Shown: in pieces, positions 9,789-18,630 of the stretch
How the letters are laid out: each line of letters begins with the position of its first letter
Position numbering within the stretch: position 1 is the stretch's first letter
Assembly: GCF_002163585.1 (NCBI RefSeq)
Contig: NZ_CP015579.1
Location: 3,782,001 to 3,846,000 of the forward strand
Direction: 5' to 3'
Length of the DNA stretch: 64,000 nucleotides
Source of the DNA: Tatumella citrea
GTDB taxonomy: Bacteria; Pseudomonadota; Gammaproteobacteria; Enterobacterales; Enterobacteriaceae
The notes under the pieces: model-generated
Seen by the model: the letters and a program-made list of their open reading frames with translations, nothing else
Database searches by the model: none
What the model was told of the DNA's origin: nothing
Made by a program: the position numbers and the translations under genes

Positions 9789-10613
9789 TTAGTGGCCGAC
9801 AGGAAGACATATCATTGCCACCAGTACCGGGCTAAGCAGCCACGGATAGAGCCGTGCGTGTAACTGATCCGGTACCTGCGAGGCCATATGACCAGCCAGC
9901 CACATTCCGACAAAGCTGGCAGCCATCAGGATAATAGCGGCCTGCACATCGATATAGCCCACAAATCCTGGCATCGAAGGTGCTGAGTAATACAGCGATG
10001 TGATTGCATAGGTCAGGGTGGCAGTCAGCGCCATCGGCAGGGTGAGTGGATTTGCTAACGCTGCGGCCTGTACCATGGTCGCTCCCCGTCGCCGCATCAG
10101 CGGAACCGTCATCACACTACCGCCAACACCGAGAAACGCAGCAATTACACCGATCAGCCCCCCTGCCAGCGCAGAATGTTTCAGTGGCTGAATCCCTGCT
10201 TCTCCGGCAGGCGCCGTGCGTAAAAAACCAGGCCGAAACAGGCAATCCAGCAATGTTAGTAGCAGATAGACCACAAATCCCGCACGAATCCACTGCCCGC
10301 TGCTGAACTGTGCCGCCACAGCTCCGACAACGCCACCTACCGCAATCATCAGCCACAAAGGTTTTAATACCCCGGCCAGTTGCCTGAGTAACTGTCTCTG
10401 ACGCAGACTGGCCACCAGGGATGAGAACAGCATCACTGCAGCAGAAGTTGCCACCGCGATTTGCATCACCTCTCCTCCCCCGGCATCAGTGGGTAAATGC
10501 TGTGCCGCCAGTACCGATACCAACAGCGGCACGGTAATAAACCCGCCACCAAATCCAAATAGCACCGTGGTGATCCCTGAAATAACTCCGGCAATCGCTA
10601 AAAAAACCATCAT
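9789..10613 (-). CDS. TauE/SafE-family sulfite or organosulfur exporter
   Basis: A 274-aa inner-membrane protein of the TauE/SafE (DUF81) family. It shows the internal duplication typical of the family: GxxxGxxxxxFGxGGGFITVPLL near residue 12 and again GxIAAFLGVGGSVMTVPLMRRRGA near 155, each opening a four-helix half, for about eight membrane segments. Members export sulfite, sulfoacetate or related anions; the substrate here is not shown by sequence. The gene is divergent from an AraC-family gene, which is the obvious candidate regulator. It could equally be annotated only as a permease of unknown substrate. Confidence 0.85.
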   Translation of the reverse strand: MMVFLAIAGVISGITTVLFGFGGGFITVPLLVSVLAAQHLPTDAGGGEVMQIAVATSAAVMLFSSLVASLRQRQLLRQLAGVLKPLWLMIAVGGVVGAVAAQFSSGQWIRAGFVVYLLLTLLDCLFRPGFLRTAPAGEAGIQPLKHSALAGGLIGVIAAFLGVGGSVMTVPLMRRRGATMVQAAALANPLTLPMALTATLTYAITSLYYSAPSMPGFVGYIDVQAAIILMAASFVGMWLAGHMASQVPDQLHARLYPWLLSPVLVAMICLPVGH

Positions 10614-10722
10614 AAATATTTACCTGTCCGCTACTGTGGGTCAGAGTATACAAACTTCAGGGAATGACTTAATTACGGGTTCAGGACAATCATTAACGAA
10701 TTCGGGCCATCTGAGACAGGTC

Positions 10723-11517
10723 ATGCGTAACACACCGATTAACAACGTCGATCATATTCCACGCACAGTACTGGCTCTGGCGACCGACTATCCCCCCGAT
10801 ACCTGGCTGGCTCCGCACCAGCATCGCAGAGCGCAATTTCTCTACAGCATCAGCGGTCTGATGGAAGTTAACAGTGAAGAAGGCCAATGGATGGTGTTGC
10901 CTGGCAATGGGGTCTGGATACCTGCAGGTAAGACTCATGCGGTGAGAATGCTCGGGGCCAGTACCCGCAGCCTGTATATTGAGCCGGCCGCAGCACCACG
11001 CCCTGCAACCCAATGTGAGGTGCTGAATGTCAGCTCGTTGCTGCACCAGCTATTGCTCACTTCTGCAGACATTCCTCTGGATTATCCGGCCGGGAGCCGG
11101 AATGATTTGGTGATACTGTTAATCATGCAGGAGTTGGCGCTGGCCGGGATTAACCCGCTGTTTACCCCGCTTCCCTACGATCCGACCCTGAAAGCACTGT
11201 GCAGTGCATTTAACCGGCACCCCGATATACGCCAGCGTCCGGAGCAGTGGGCAGCCGTGTTACATAAAAGTCCGCGCACATTCAGCCGCTTTTTTCGACA
11301 GCAAACCGGGTTGTCATTCGGTCTTTGGAGACAGCGTGCCTGCCTTAATTACAGTTTCCTGGCACTAAGCCGGGGTGAGTCAGTTACTGCCACAGCACTG
11401 ACTCTTGGCTATCAGAATATCAGCGCCTTCTCGGCCATGTTCCGTCAGGCGACCGGGCAAACTCCCGGCATGTTTACTACTACGCCATCACAGGTGAATT
11501 CCCTGCCCGACAGATAA
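10723..11517 (+). CDS. AraC-family regulator with cupin N-domain
   Basis: A 264-aa regulator. Residues 25-95 form an AraC-type cupin (HQHRRAQFLYSISGLMEV, GNGVWIPAGKTHAVRM) and residues 160-255 the two helix-turn-helix units (PRTFSRFFRQQTGLSFGLWRQR and VTATALTLGYQNISAFSAMFRQATG). The layout is that of NimR-like regulators. I start at the ATG preceded by GAGACAGG; an upstream extension into the divergent exporter gene is rejected. It is divergent from the TauE-like gene with about 110 bp between, and probably controls it; the inducer is unknown. Confidence 0.85.
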   Translation: MRNTPINNVDHIPRTVLALATDYPPDTWLAPHQHRRAQFLYSISGLMEVNSEEGQWMVLPGNGVWIPAGKTHAVRMLGASTRSLYIEPAAAPRPATQCEVLNVSSLLHQLLLTSADIPLDYPAGSRNDLVILLIMQELALAGINPLFTPLPYDPTLKALCSAFNRHPDIRQRPEQWAAVLHKSPRTFSRFFRQQTGLSFGLWRQRACLNYSFLALSRGESVTATALTLGYQNISAFSAMFRQATGQTPGMFTTTPSQVNSLPDR

Positions 11518-11521
11518 AAAA

Positions 11522-11553
11522 ATCCCCGCCGGTAGCTGACTACCGGCGGGGAT
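11522..11553 (-). terminator. Strong terminator at the end of gcd
   Basis: ATCCCCGCCGGTAG, loop, CTACCGGCGGGGAT: a perfect 14-bp stem with a 4-nt loop. Read on the minus strand it is followed by seven T residues, so it terminates gcd; it may also stop the convergent AraC transcript. Confidence 0.92.
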
Positions 11554-11607
11554 GATGATTACCCCGGGATAATCCGAAAGCTGATAACAGCCTCCGGAAC
11601 TCACCTG

Positions 11608-13980
11608 TTAAGGTAATTTATAAGCAACAATATAATCGCCCATTTTAGTACCGAACGAACCGTGTCCGCCCGCAACAATCACCAGATACTGCTTACCGTC
11701 TACTTCATAGGTCATTGGCGTTGCCTGACCACCTGCTGGCAGACGTGCCTGCCACAACAGTTTACCGTCACGCACACTGTAAGCACGGATGTAGTCATCC
11801 AGTGTCGCTGCGATAAAGAAGATATTACCGGCTGTGGTCATCGGTGCACCCAGCATCGGGGTACCTACAGTAATTGGTGGTAATGGAATCGGGCCGCCGC
11901 TGTCACGGATAGTACCGATACGTTTTTTCCACACAATCTGGTTAGTTTTCAGGTTAACCGCAGAGACAAAGCCCCATGACGGTTGCATACATGGCAGACC
12001 GAACGGTGACAGGAACGGATTCAGTTCCACACCAAAAGGTACGCCATACATGTGTTGCAGACCTGCCTCACCACCTGAACCGCCGGCACCGTTTTTACCC
12101 GGTTCCATTGGGTTGTTCGGACCACGTGGGATCAGTTTTGAAACAAATGGCAGTTGCATTGGGTTAGCAATAGCAAACTCGCTACCACTGTTAACTGAAA
12201 TACCACCCCACTCAAACATCCCCAGGTTGCCCGGGAATACCAGGGTGCCCTGCTCTGATGGTGGTGTGAACGTTCCATTGTAATGCAGACGTTTGAACAT
12301 GATACGACAGATCATCTGATCAAACATCGTACCGCCCCACATCTTACTGTCGGTCAGTTTCGCTTCCGGACGGAAGGTCAGTTCAGAGAACGGCTGAGTC
12401 GCAGAAGTGTGATCGCCTTTCGCTGCACCTTGCGGTACCGGACGCTCAGGAGCCGGAACTACCAGCTGACCAGTCACACGGTTCAGAACAAAGATATTAC
12501 CTACTTTGGTCGGAACGTAGATGACAGGAACTTTGTTACCGTCTTTATCGGTAATGTCTGCCAGTGAAGGCTGCGCCGGAATATCCATATCCCACAGATC
12601 GTGGTGGACAGTCTGATAGAACCAGACTTCTTTACCGGTAGTCGCGTTCAGCGCCAGGATACCACTCGCATAATGTTCCTGCTCAGGAGTACGGTTTCCG
12701 CCCCAGATATCCGGAGTAGTCACGCCCATTGGCAGGTACACCATATCCAGTTTCGGATCGTAGGCTGAAGGAGCCCAGGAGTTTGGCGAGTTAGCAGTAT
12801 AGTGCTGACCATCCGCAGGAATTGCGTTTGGATCTTTAGCACCCGGATCGAATGCCCACAGCAGTTTACCGGTTTTCACGTCGAAACCACGGATAACACC
12901 TGACGGCTCGCGGGTTGAGTAGTTATCGGTAACCGCACCGGCAATCACAATCACTTTATCGGTAATCACCGGAGGTGAGGTTGGCTCATAGCCACCCGGG
13001 AAAGCATTTGGCTGCTGATGCTGCAGATCCAGCTCACCGTTGTTACCAAAGTCTTTACACAGCTGACCACTTTCAGCATCAACCGCAATCAGACGACCAT
13101 CATTGACCGGCAGATAGATGCGGCGTGAACAGGCTGCCGGTGAAACCGGAGCACTCTGAGGATCAGTCGCAGTATTAAAGTCATGATAAGAAACACCACG
13201 ACAGGTCATGTGCTGGAAGGTCGGGTCGTATTTGATTTTTGGGTCAAAACGCCATTTTTCTTTACCTGTTGCAGCATCAATAGCAACCAGAATCTGGTGC
13301 GCAGTACAGGTATACAGCAGGTTACCGACTTTCAGCGGAGTTGATTCATTAGTAATCTCACCCGGATCATCAGGGCGTTTTACATCACCAGACTGGTAGA
13401 CCCATGCTACCTGCAGGTTTTTAACATTACTTTCATTGATCTGACTTAATGAAGAGTAACGGTCACCGGCTTGAGTACCACCATATGCGGTCCAGTCATT
13501 GCCGGCAGAAGCAGGCTGAGTTGCCGGAGCTTCAACATTCAGGTTACCGTAGATTGCCTGAGGGTCTTTACCGAAGAAAGCACCAACGACCATCGCCAGG
13601 TTGATTACGATAGCAACCACCATCAGTGAAGTCGCTTTGCGATTTGGTGCCGCCAGTTGGCGATAAACAAACGGCAAAATCATCCAGATACCAAACAGTA
13701 CCCAGATATCAAGACGAGGTGCCAGGGCCCAGAAATCAAGGCCAGATTCGAAGTAGGCCCAGATTGCGGTGCCTAACAGAATGAGTGAGTAAAGATAAAA
13801 AGCACAGCTTCTTTTCTTCATCAGCATCACAGTGAACACCGCCATAACGATGCCGCTGATGAGATAGTAAGCGCTGCCGCCAATTGCCAGTAACCAGCCA
13901 CCGCCGATTATCAGCCACAAGGTGCAGAATACTGATATTGCTAGTGTGATGAGGCGCAGGCCTCTGGATTCCTGTGACAT
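11608..13980 (-). CDS. gcd: Membrane-bound PQQ-dependent glucose dehydrogenase
   Basis: A 790-aa quinoprotein that oxidises D-glucose to gluconolactone on the periplasmic face and passes electrons to ubiquinone. The N-terminal 140 residues contain five membrane segments. From residue 160 (WTAYGGTQAGDRYSSLSQINESNVKNL) the eight-bladed PQQ propeller begins, with repeated W-motif sheets such as VWKKRIGTIRDSGG. Length and sequence are close to E. coli Gcd (796 aa). E. coli has the apoenzyme only; no pqq genes lie in this window, so cofactor supply cannot be judged. Its product gluconate is the expected substrate of the three-subunit dehydrogenase operon about 3 kb further on, so the two could act in series in the periplasm. 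Confidence 0.95.
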   Translation of the reverse strand: MSQESRGLRLITLAISVFCTLWLIIGGGWLLAIGGSAYYLISGIVMAVFTVMLMKKRSCAFYLYSLILLGTAIWAYFESGLDFWALAPRLDIWVLFGIWMILPFVYRQLAAPNRKATSLMVVAIVINLAMVVGAFFGKDPQAIYGNLNVEAPATQPASAGNDWTAYGGTQAGDRYSSLSQINESNVKNLQVAWVYQSGDVKRPDDPGEITNESTPLKVGNLLYTCTAHQILVAIDAATGKEKWRFDPKIKYDPTFQHMTCRGVSYHDFNTATDPQSAPVSPAACSRRIYLPVNDGRLIAVDAESGQLCKDFGNNGELDLQHQQPNAFPGGYEPTSPPVITDKVIVIAGAVTDNYSTREPSGVIRGFDVKTGKLLWAFDPGAKDPNAIPADGQHYTANSPNSWAPSAYDPKLDMVYLPMGVTTPDIWGGNRTPEQEHYASGILALNATTGKEVWFYQTVHHDLWDMDIPAQPSLADITDKDGNKVPVIYVPTKVGNIFVLNRVTGQLVVPAPERPVPQGAAKGDHTSATQPFSELTFRPEAKLTDSKMWGGTMFDQMICRIMFKRLHYNGTFTPPSEQGTLVFPGNLGMFEWGGISVNSGSEFAIANPMQLPFVSKLIPRGPNNPMEPGKNGAGGSGGEAGLQHMYGVPFGVELNPFLSPFGLPCMQPSWGFVSAVNLKTNQIVWKKRIGTIRDSGGPIPLPPITVGTPMLGAPMTTAGNIFFIAATLDDYIRAYSVRDGKLLWQARLPAGGQATPMTYEVDGKQYLVIVAGGHGSFGTKMGDYIVAYKLP

Positions 13981-14449
13981 TGAATTAACCTTAGAATCAA
14001 CAACTTTATAGATATGTAAAGAACCGCATAAGGTTAGTCCTTTTTAGTTGTCTTTAATATCGTTTTTTGTGATCCAGATCCGTTGACAATAACATTTGTT
14101 CATAGAAATCGTGACACGGCACCAACAAAAATGTTCATTTGTTCGCACAATTTTCGTAAAAAAATCCATAAATTAGCGGCAAAATTCGGAATATTACTTT
14201 AATCGCGGATATACCAGGATTGCAGATAAACCAAATTTTAGAGAATAAATTGGCATAAAAAAACAGTAAAAATAATCTTTATATAGGTTTATGCTGAGGA
14301 GTGGTAACGTTTACAGTGAAATAACACACCTTTGTGAAATTCACATTTTGGCAAATTTTGTCTTTCTGTTCACAAATTACCAGCGGGAAATCGCGGAGTG
14401 CTGATGTAAAACCCGGACCCTGTCAGCGGCACAAGGTCCGTAAACGACA
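13981..14449. other. Intergenic, gcd upstream region and end of ipdC-like gene
   Basis: An AT-rich 469-bp region with no credible gene. It must hold the gcd promoter, read leftward. TGTGATCCAGATCCGT near 14070 has one good CRP half-site and a poor second half; E. coli gcd is under cAMP-CRP control, so this is a weak candidate only. I see no clear terminator for the ipdC-like gene. Confidence 0.55.
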
Positions 14450-16093
14450 TCAGGCGGAGTAAAGAGCAGTGAGTGACTGATGCAGTTTAGTTGCAAGTTC
14501 CGGAGCTTCATATCTGCCGGTGACAATCTCGATATAGCTGCCGTGTTGTGCATTTTCTGCCTGCAATAAAGCATCGTCCAGTTCATCACAGCGGGTCACC
14601 CGGCAACAAAACCACTGTTTGCACCCCAAAGCCTCCGGCAGTTTGCTGTATTCCCAGCCAGCCAGATTGTTATAACTGGCCTCCGGTTGTTTACACAGCA
14701 GTCTTTCGATCAGATAACCGTTATTGTTCAACACCAGAATAATAGGTTTCAGGCCCATACGACCAAACTGACTTATTTCCTGAACAGTTAACTGATGGGA
14801 GCCTTCTCCGGTCAGCAAAATCACCCGGCGTTGTGGTGCCGCGACAGCAGCCCCAAAAGCGGCGGGTGTTGCCCAGCCAATAGAACCCCATAATGTCTGG
14901 TTATGAAACTGCACATTGGTGGGCAAGCGGGCAAATCCCAACCCCATTGAGCAGGTACCGGTTTCCGCAATAATAATGTCATCTGATTTCAGCATTTGCT
15001 CCAGGCGCGGATAAAGGTAACCGACACTGATTTCACCGGATGCAGGAATCTCTGGTTTCCCGCACCCTGTCGCCTGTGGTGCATTCACCTGCATCGGCCG
15101 GATTTGCCGGTTGAGCCCGTCGAGCACATCTTTCATAAATACATTCGGAAAACTCACTTCTCCGACGTCAACAGATTCTGAGTGAATATTAATGGTGTTT
15201 TCTACAGCCAGTCGGGCGGTGAAACAGCCGGAGTTAAAGTCGGTCATGACCACACCAATCCCCAGTACGCAGTCGCAATTTTCGACAAACTCCCTGACCG
15301 GTTCATTCATCAGTTGTCCGTCGTACATCCCAAGATAATTAGGGAGGGATTCATCCAGCACACTTTTATCCATAAACATGGTGGCGAACGGCAACCCGCT
15401 GCGTTCTGCCAGACAGGTGACTTCTTCCCGCAGACCACGTCTTGCTACTATTACTCCGGGCAGAATGCAGGCACTCCGGCAGTGACTGAGCCGCTGATGG
15501 ATAGCAGTCAGCGCGGCATCCAGCGCCAGTGGATCGCTTTTCGGTGTTGGCAGAGAAATAGCCTCACCGGTTACCGGCATTTCCGCATGATCTGAGGCAA
15601 TCCCCAAATAGACCGGGCGTCGTTCACGTAAAGCGCAGGCAATCACCCGTTCCGTTTCAGCGATACAGTTGTCCGGGGTCAGAAGCGCATGGGCACAGAC
15701 CACTCCCTGAGACATTTTATAGAACACCGAAAAATCGCCATCTCCCAAAGTATGGTGAACCAGGCGCCGCTTATTCTGCACCGCGCTGGCCGGCATACCT
15801 ACCAGGTGGATCACCGGCAGGTTCTCGGCATATGAACCGGCAATACCATTCAGAGCGCTGAGTTCACCAACACCAAACGTAGTCGCTAATGCTGCCACCC
15901 CGTTAACCCGGGCATAGCCGTCAGCGGCATAAGCAGCATTTAATTCATTACAGTTACCGACCCAGCGCAATGTAGTACTGGCACATATTGCGTCTTCTAT
16001 CGGAAAGGCATAATCACCGGCAACACCAAAAATATCGCGGATCCCTAAATCAGCAATCCGCTCAAGCACATATTCAATCACTGTTTGTTTCAT
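14450..16093 (-). CDS. Indolepyruvate/phenylpyruvate decarboxylase-like ThDP enzyme
   Basis: A 547-aa thiamine-diphosphate 2-oxo-acid decarboxylase of the pyruvate/indolepyruvate decarboxylase group. Residues diagnostic of the decarboxylases are in place: D27 in AGDYAF, the cofactor-activating E50 in NCNELNAAYAADGYAR, the catalytic pair H113-H114 in RRLVHHTLGDG, and E463 in GYLIER. The ThDP-binding motif reads GEGSHQL...LNN (429 to about 458), with GEG in place of the usual GDG. The substrate cannot be decided: indole-3-pyruvate (auxin route), phenylpyruvate or pyruvate are all possible. The ATG chosen has GGAG six bases upstream. A LysR-type regulator is divergent from it. Confidence 0.8.
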   Translation of the reverse strand: MKQTVIEYVLERIADLGIRDIFGVAGDYAFPIEDAICASTTLRWVGNCNELNAAYAADGYARVNGVAALATTFGVGELSALNGIAGSYAENLPVIHLVGMPASAVQNKRRLVHHTLGDGDFSVFYKMSQGVVCAHALLTPDNCIAETERVIACALRERRPVYLGIASDHAEMPVTGEAISLPTPKSDPLALDAALTAIHQRLSHCRSACILPGVIVARRGLREEVTCLAERSGLPFATMFMDKSVLDESLPNYLGMYDGQLMNEPVREFVENCDCVLGIGVVMTDFNSGCFTARLAVENTINIHSESVDVGEVSFPNVFMKDVLDGLNRQIRPMQVNAPQATGCGKPEIPASGEISVGYLYPRLEQMLKSDDIIIAETGTCSMGLGFARLPTNVQFHNQTLWGSIGWATPAAFGAAVAAPQRRVILLTGEGSHQLTVQEISQFGRMGLKPIILVLNNNGYLIERLLCKQPEASYNNLAGWEYSKLPEALGCKQWFCCRVTRCDELDDALLQAENAQHGSYIEIVTGRYEAPELATKLHQSLTALYSA

Positions 16094-16181
16094 GACATTC
16101 TCCACTCAGAATAAAGGGGTGTAACGTCGTCAACGTCGCGGGGATAAAAACGGCCAAATCTGTTTTATCGCTCTGTCACCG

Positions 16182-16199
16182 ATAATGGAAATGCATTAT
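16182..16199. promoter_or_regulatory. Candidate LysR operator
   Basis: Perfect inverted repeat ATAATG-GAAATG-CATTAT in the 150-bp gap between the divergent ipdC-like and LysR genes. Position and dyad form suit a LysR-type recognition site; this is inference from location. Confidence 0.5.
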
Positions 16200-16244
16200 G
16201 ATCATCCCGCCCATTACCTATGGTTATTAACAACCGGAGTGTGT

Positions 16245-17153
16245 ATGGATATCCGCGAATTACGCTGTTTCACTGAAGTGGTTCGTCTTAACGGGTTTGG
16301 CCGGGCCGCAGAAGCCCTGCATCTGACACAACCCGCCGTCAGCCGTAATATTCAGCGCCTGGAAACTCAGCTGGGAAAAACACTGCTGATTCGTGATCCT
16401 CATGGGATCAGCCTGACCTCTGACGGGGAAATTCTGCTGCGGCACGCACAACTGATTCTCTGTCAGTTCAATAATCTCTCCCGCGAAATCAAAGACAATT
16501 CATCTTCTGTGTCCGGAGAACTACGGGTCGGGCTGCCGCCGGTAGTTGGTTCCAGTTATTTTGCCGATATTATTATGGCGTTTCGCAGCCGTTTTCCGGC
16601 TGTAGAGCTAAAGATTATTGAGCTGGGTTCGAATCAGATGGCTGAGGCATTGCAAGCCGGCAGGGTGGAAACGGCAGCGGTGATGTTGCCGTTTGACGGT
16701 GAACAATTCAGCTTACAGCCTTTCGCCCGTGATCAGTTGTTTTTACTGGCAGCGAAACAACACAGTCTGGCCAGTCGCCAGACAGTCCGGATAAAAGAAC
16801 TGCTGCATGAAGCGTTTATCTTTTTTGCTGAAGAATTCCGGATTAATAACCTGATTAACAGCGCCTGCGGATTATACGGCGTTAAACCTGTAGTCGCCGG
16901 ACGGACCTGCCATCTGGACCTGATGATGGCAATGGTTCATGCCGGAGTGGGTATTACTTTGCTACCACGCAGCGTTCGTATTAATAACTTATCGGAAGAT
17001 TTTGTAGCCATTCCGCTGATCGAACCTGAACTCAGCTATGAGCTGGCACTGGTGCACGCCAAAGATCGTTATCTTAGCCACAGCTGCCAGCAATGGAATC
17101 AACTGGCCGCCGAAATGCTGGGTATCAGTTCTGCTTCATCTTCGGTCCCTTGA
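16245..17153 (+). CDS. LysR-family regulator next to ipdC-like gene
   Basis: A 302-aa LysR-type regulator: helix-turn-helix at residues 16-40 (FGRAAEALHLTQPAVSRNIQRLETQLG) and effector domain from about residue 90 (LRVGLPPVVG). It resembles the CidR-like regulator earlier in the window in both the LRxGxPPxVG entry to the effector domain and overall length, so the two may be distant paralogues. The start ATG follows CCGGAG at the right distance; a longer frame beginning 20 codons earlier lacks a ribosome site. It is divergent from the decarboxylase gene and is its probable regulator. Confidence 0.85.
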   Translation: MDIRELRCFTEVVRLNGFGRAAEALHLTQPAVSRNIQRLETQLGKTLLIRDPHGISLTSDGEILLRHAQLILCQFNNLSREIKDNSSSVSGELRVGLPPVVGSSYFADIIMAFRSRFPAVELKIIELGSNQMAEALQAGRVETAAVMLPFDGEQFSLQPFARDQLFLLAAKQHSLASRQTVRIKELLHEAFIFFAEEFRINNLINSACGLYGVKPVVAGRTCHLDLMMAMVHAGVGITLLPRSVRINNLSEDFVAIPLIEPELSYELALVHAKDRYLSHSCQQWNQLAAEMLGISSASSSVP

Positions 17154-17160
17154 AACAACA

Positions 17161-17184
17161 GGCCACTGCCTGACAGCAGTGGCC
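17161..17184. terminator. Shared terminator between convergent genes
   Basis: GGCCACTGC, loop CTGACA, GCAGTGGCC: a perfect 9-bp stem between the LysR gene and the cytochrome gene. The minus-strand side is followed by TGTTGTTT, so it probably ends the dehydrogenase operon. Confidence 0.7.
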
Positions 17185-17205
17185 CGGGTCAGGCCATCGA
17201 AATAA

Positions 17206-18630
17206 CTACGACGGATCCCTGACGTTTTTTTTGCGGCGAACCACCCAGAATCCCAGCAGAATCAAAACAACTACCACTCCGGCAGCTATTCCAAACCGGG
17301 CGAGAAGCACCAGACTGGAACCCGGCCCTCCCTGGCGTACGGTGGCAACCATCGCCGCAGTCACCGGTTTCGACGGTTTACCATAGGTTGTGAGCACATA
17401 GTTTGCCAGCGACGCTATCTGCTCGTCAGTCAGATTATTGATATCATTTGGATGATGACCAAAACCTGGCATAAATACCTGACCGTCCCGGGTGGTACGG
17501 TTAACGCCATTCAGAATGGTAGCAATCAGGTTATTACTGTTCTCTGCGCCGGTCACTGAATTGTGGAACAGGCTCGGATAATAACTATCCCTGCTTCCCT
17601 GCCCGCCAGCTTCATGACAGGAGGCACAATTGCCCTGGAACAACGCCAGCCCTTGCTGTTTAGCATCAGTGACCTGTTGCTGACTCAGACCACGAATTTT
17701 TCCGGTAGCATCGTGGCTGTCACCCTGCATAAATCTTGAACCGGCGTTTTCGGGCGTTGCCACTGGCTTCACGGTACGAATATAGGTAGCAATCGCATTC
17801 AGGTCATCATCTGTCAGATGCTGGAAGCTATGCTCTACCGCTTCTCCCATACTACCGGCAGCCTGGGCTTTACCTGGCAGATTACCAGTGCGCAGATACT
17901 GTACAATATCAGCCTGGCTCCAGCGGCCAATCCCTGACTGTGGATCCGAAGTAATATTTGGCGCGTACCATGCCCCGACCTGACCACCGCTCAGGAACTG
18001 ACTGCTTTCCTCTTCCATCAGTGGCCCTCTGGGTGTATGACAGGTACTACAGTGCGCTGCACCAGTTACCAGATATTTACCCCGGTTCCACGCAGCGCTT
18101 TGTGATGCATCCGGGCTGAATGGTTTATCGTTGAGGAACAGTAAATTCCAGGCCTTCATCATCATGCGGATGTTCATCGGGAACGGTAACTCAGTCTCCG
18201 CGGCCGGATGATCCACCGGTTTTACGCCCTGCATAAAGTACTGGTACAGATCATGAATATCCTGATCTGTCATCACCGAGTACGCTGTATAAGGCATGGC
18301 CGGGTAAAGGTTAGCACCATCGGCACGAATCCCTTTACGCACCGCATCCGCAAACTGCTGTTCAGTATAATGACCAATCCCAGCGGTTAAGGAGGGAGTA
18401 ATATTACTGGCAATAATCGTCCCGACCGGGGATTCAATTTTTAATCCACCGGCAAACGGCAGACCGCCTTTATCAGTATGACAGGCAGCACAGTCCGAAG
18501 CCGTCGCCAGATATTCACCACGGCTAATGGCCGCCGCGGCATCGCCAGTTGCGGCTGCAGCGGAACCAGCCCACAACATGCTTCCGGCAAACATTAGCGA
18601 CAGGGAAAACTTTATGGCATGTTTTTTCAT
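17206..18630 (-). CDS. Gluconate-type dehydrogenase, cytochrome c subunit
   Basis: A 474-aa tri-haem c-type cytochrome that accepts electrons from the flavoprotein subunit and passes them to ubiquinone at the periplasmic membrane surface. It has a signal peptide (cleavage near AGSAAAA), three haem-binding motifs CAACH, CSTCH and CASCH at the start of three cytochrome domains of about 130 residues each, and one C-terminal membrane anchor (about 445-465) followed by positive RRKK. This is the architecture of cytochrome subunits of gluconate 2-dehydrogenase, 2-ketogluconate dehydrogenase and related alcohol or sorbitol dehydrogenases. It is the last gene of the operon; its ATG overlaps the preceding stop by one base (TAATG). 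Confidence 0.92.
   Translation of the reverse strand: MKKHAIKFSLSLMFAGSMLWAGSAAAATGDAAAAISRGEYLATASDCAACHTDKGGLPFAGGLKIESPVGTIIASNITPSLTAGIGHYTEQQFADAVRKGIRADGANLYPAMPYTAYSVMTDQDIHDLYQYFMQGVKPVDHPAAETELPFPMNIRMMMKAWNLLFLNDKPFSPDASQSAAWNRGKYLVTGAAHCSTCHTPRGPLMEEESSQFLSGGQVGAWYAPNITSDPQSGIGRWSQADIVQYLRTGNLPGKAQAAGSMGEAVEHSFQHLTDDDLNAIATYIRTVKPVATPENAGSRFMQGDSHDATGKIRGLSQQQVTDAKQQGLALFQGNCASCHEAGGQGSRDSYYPSLFHNSVTGAENSNNLIATILNGVNRTTRDGQVFMPGFGHHPNDINNLTDEQIASLANYVLTTYGKPSKPVTAAMVATVRQGGPGSSLVLLARFGIAAGVVVVLILLGFWVVRRKKNVRDPS

Noticed and set aside
14331..14347. TGTGAAATTCACA near the ipdC-like gene end as a CRP site
   Set aside because: The half-sites are only 3 bp apart instead of 6, and it lies beyond a gene end rather than at a promoter.
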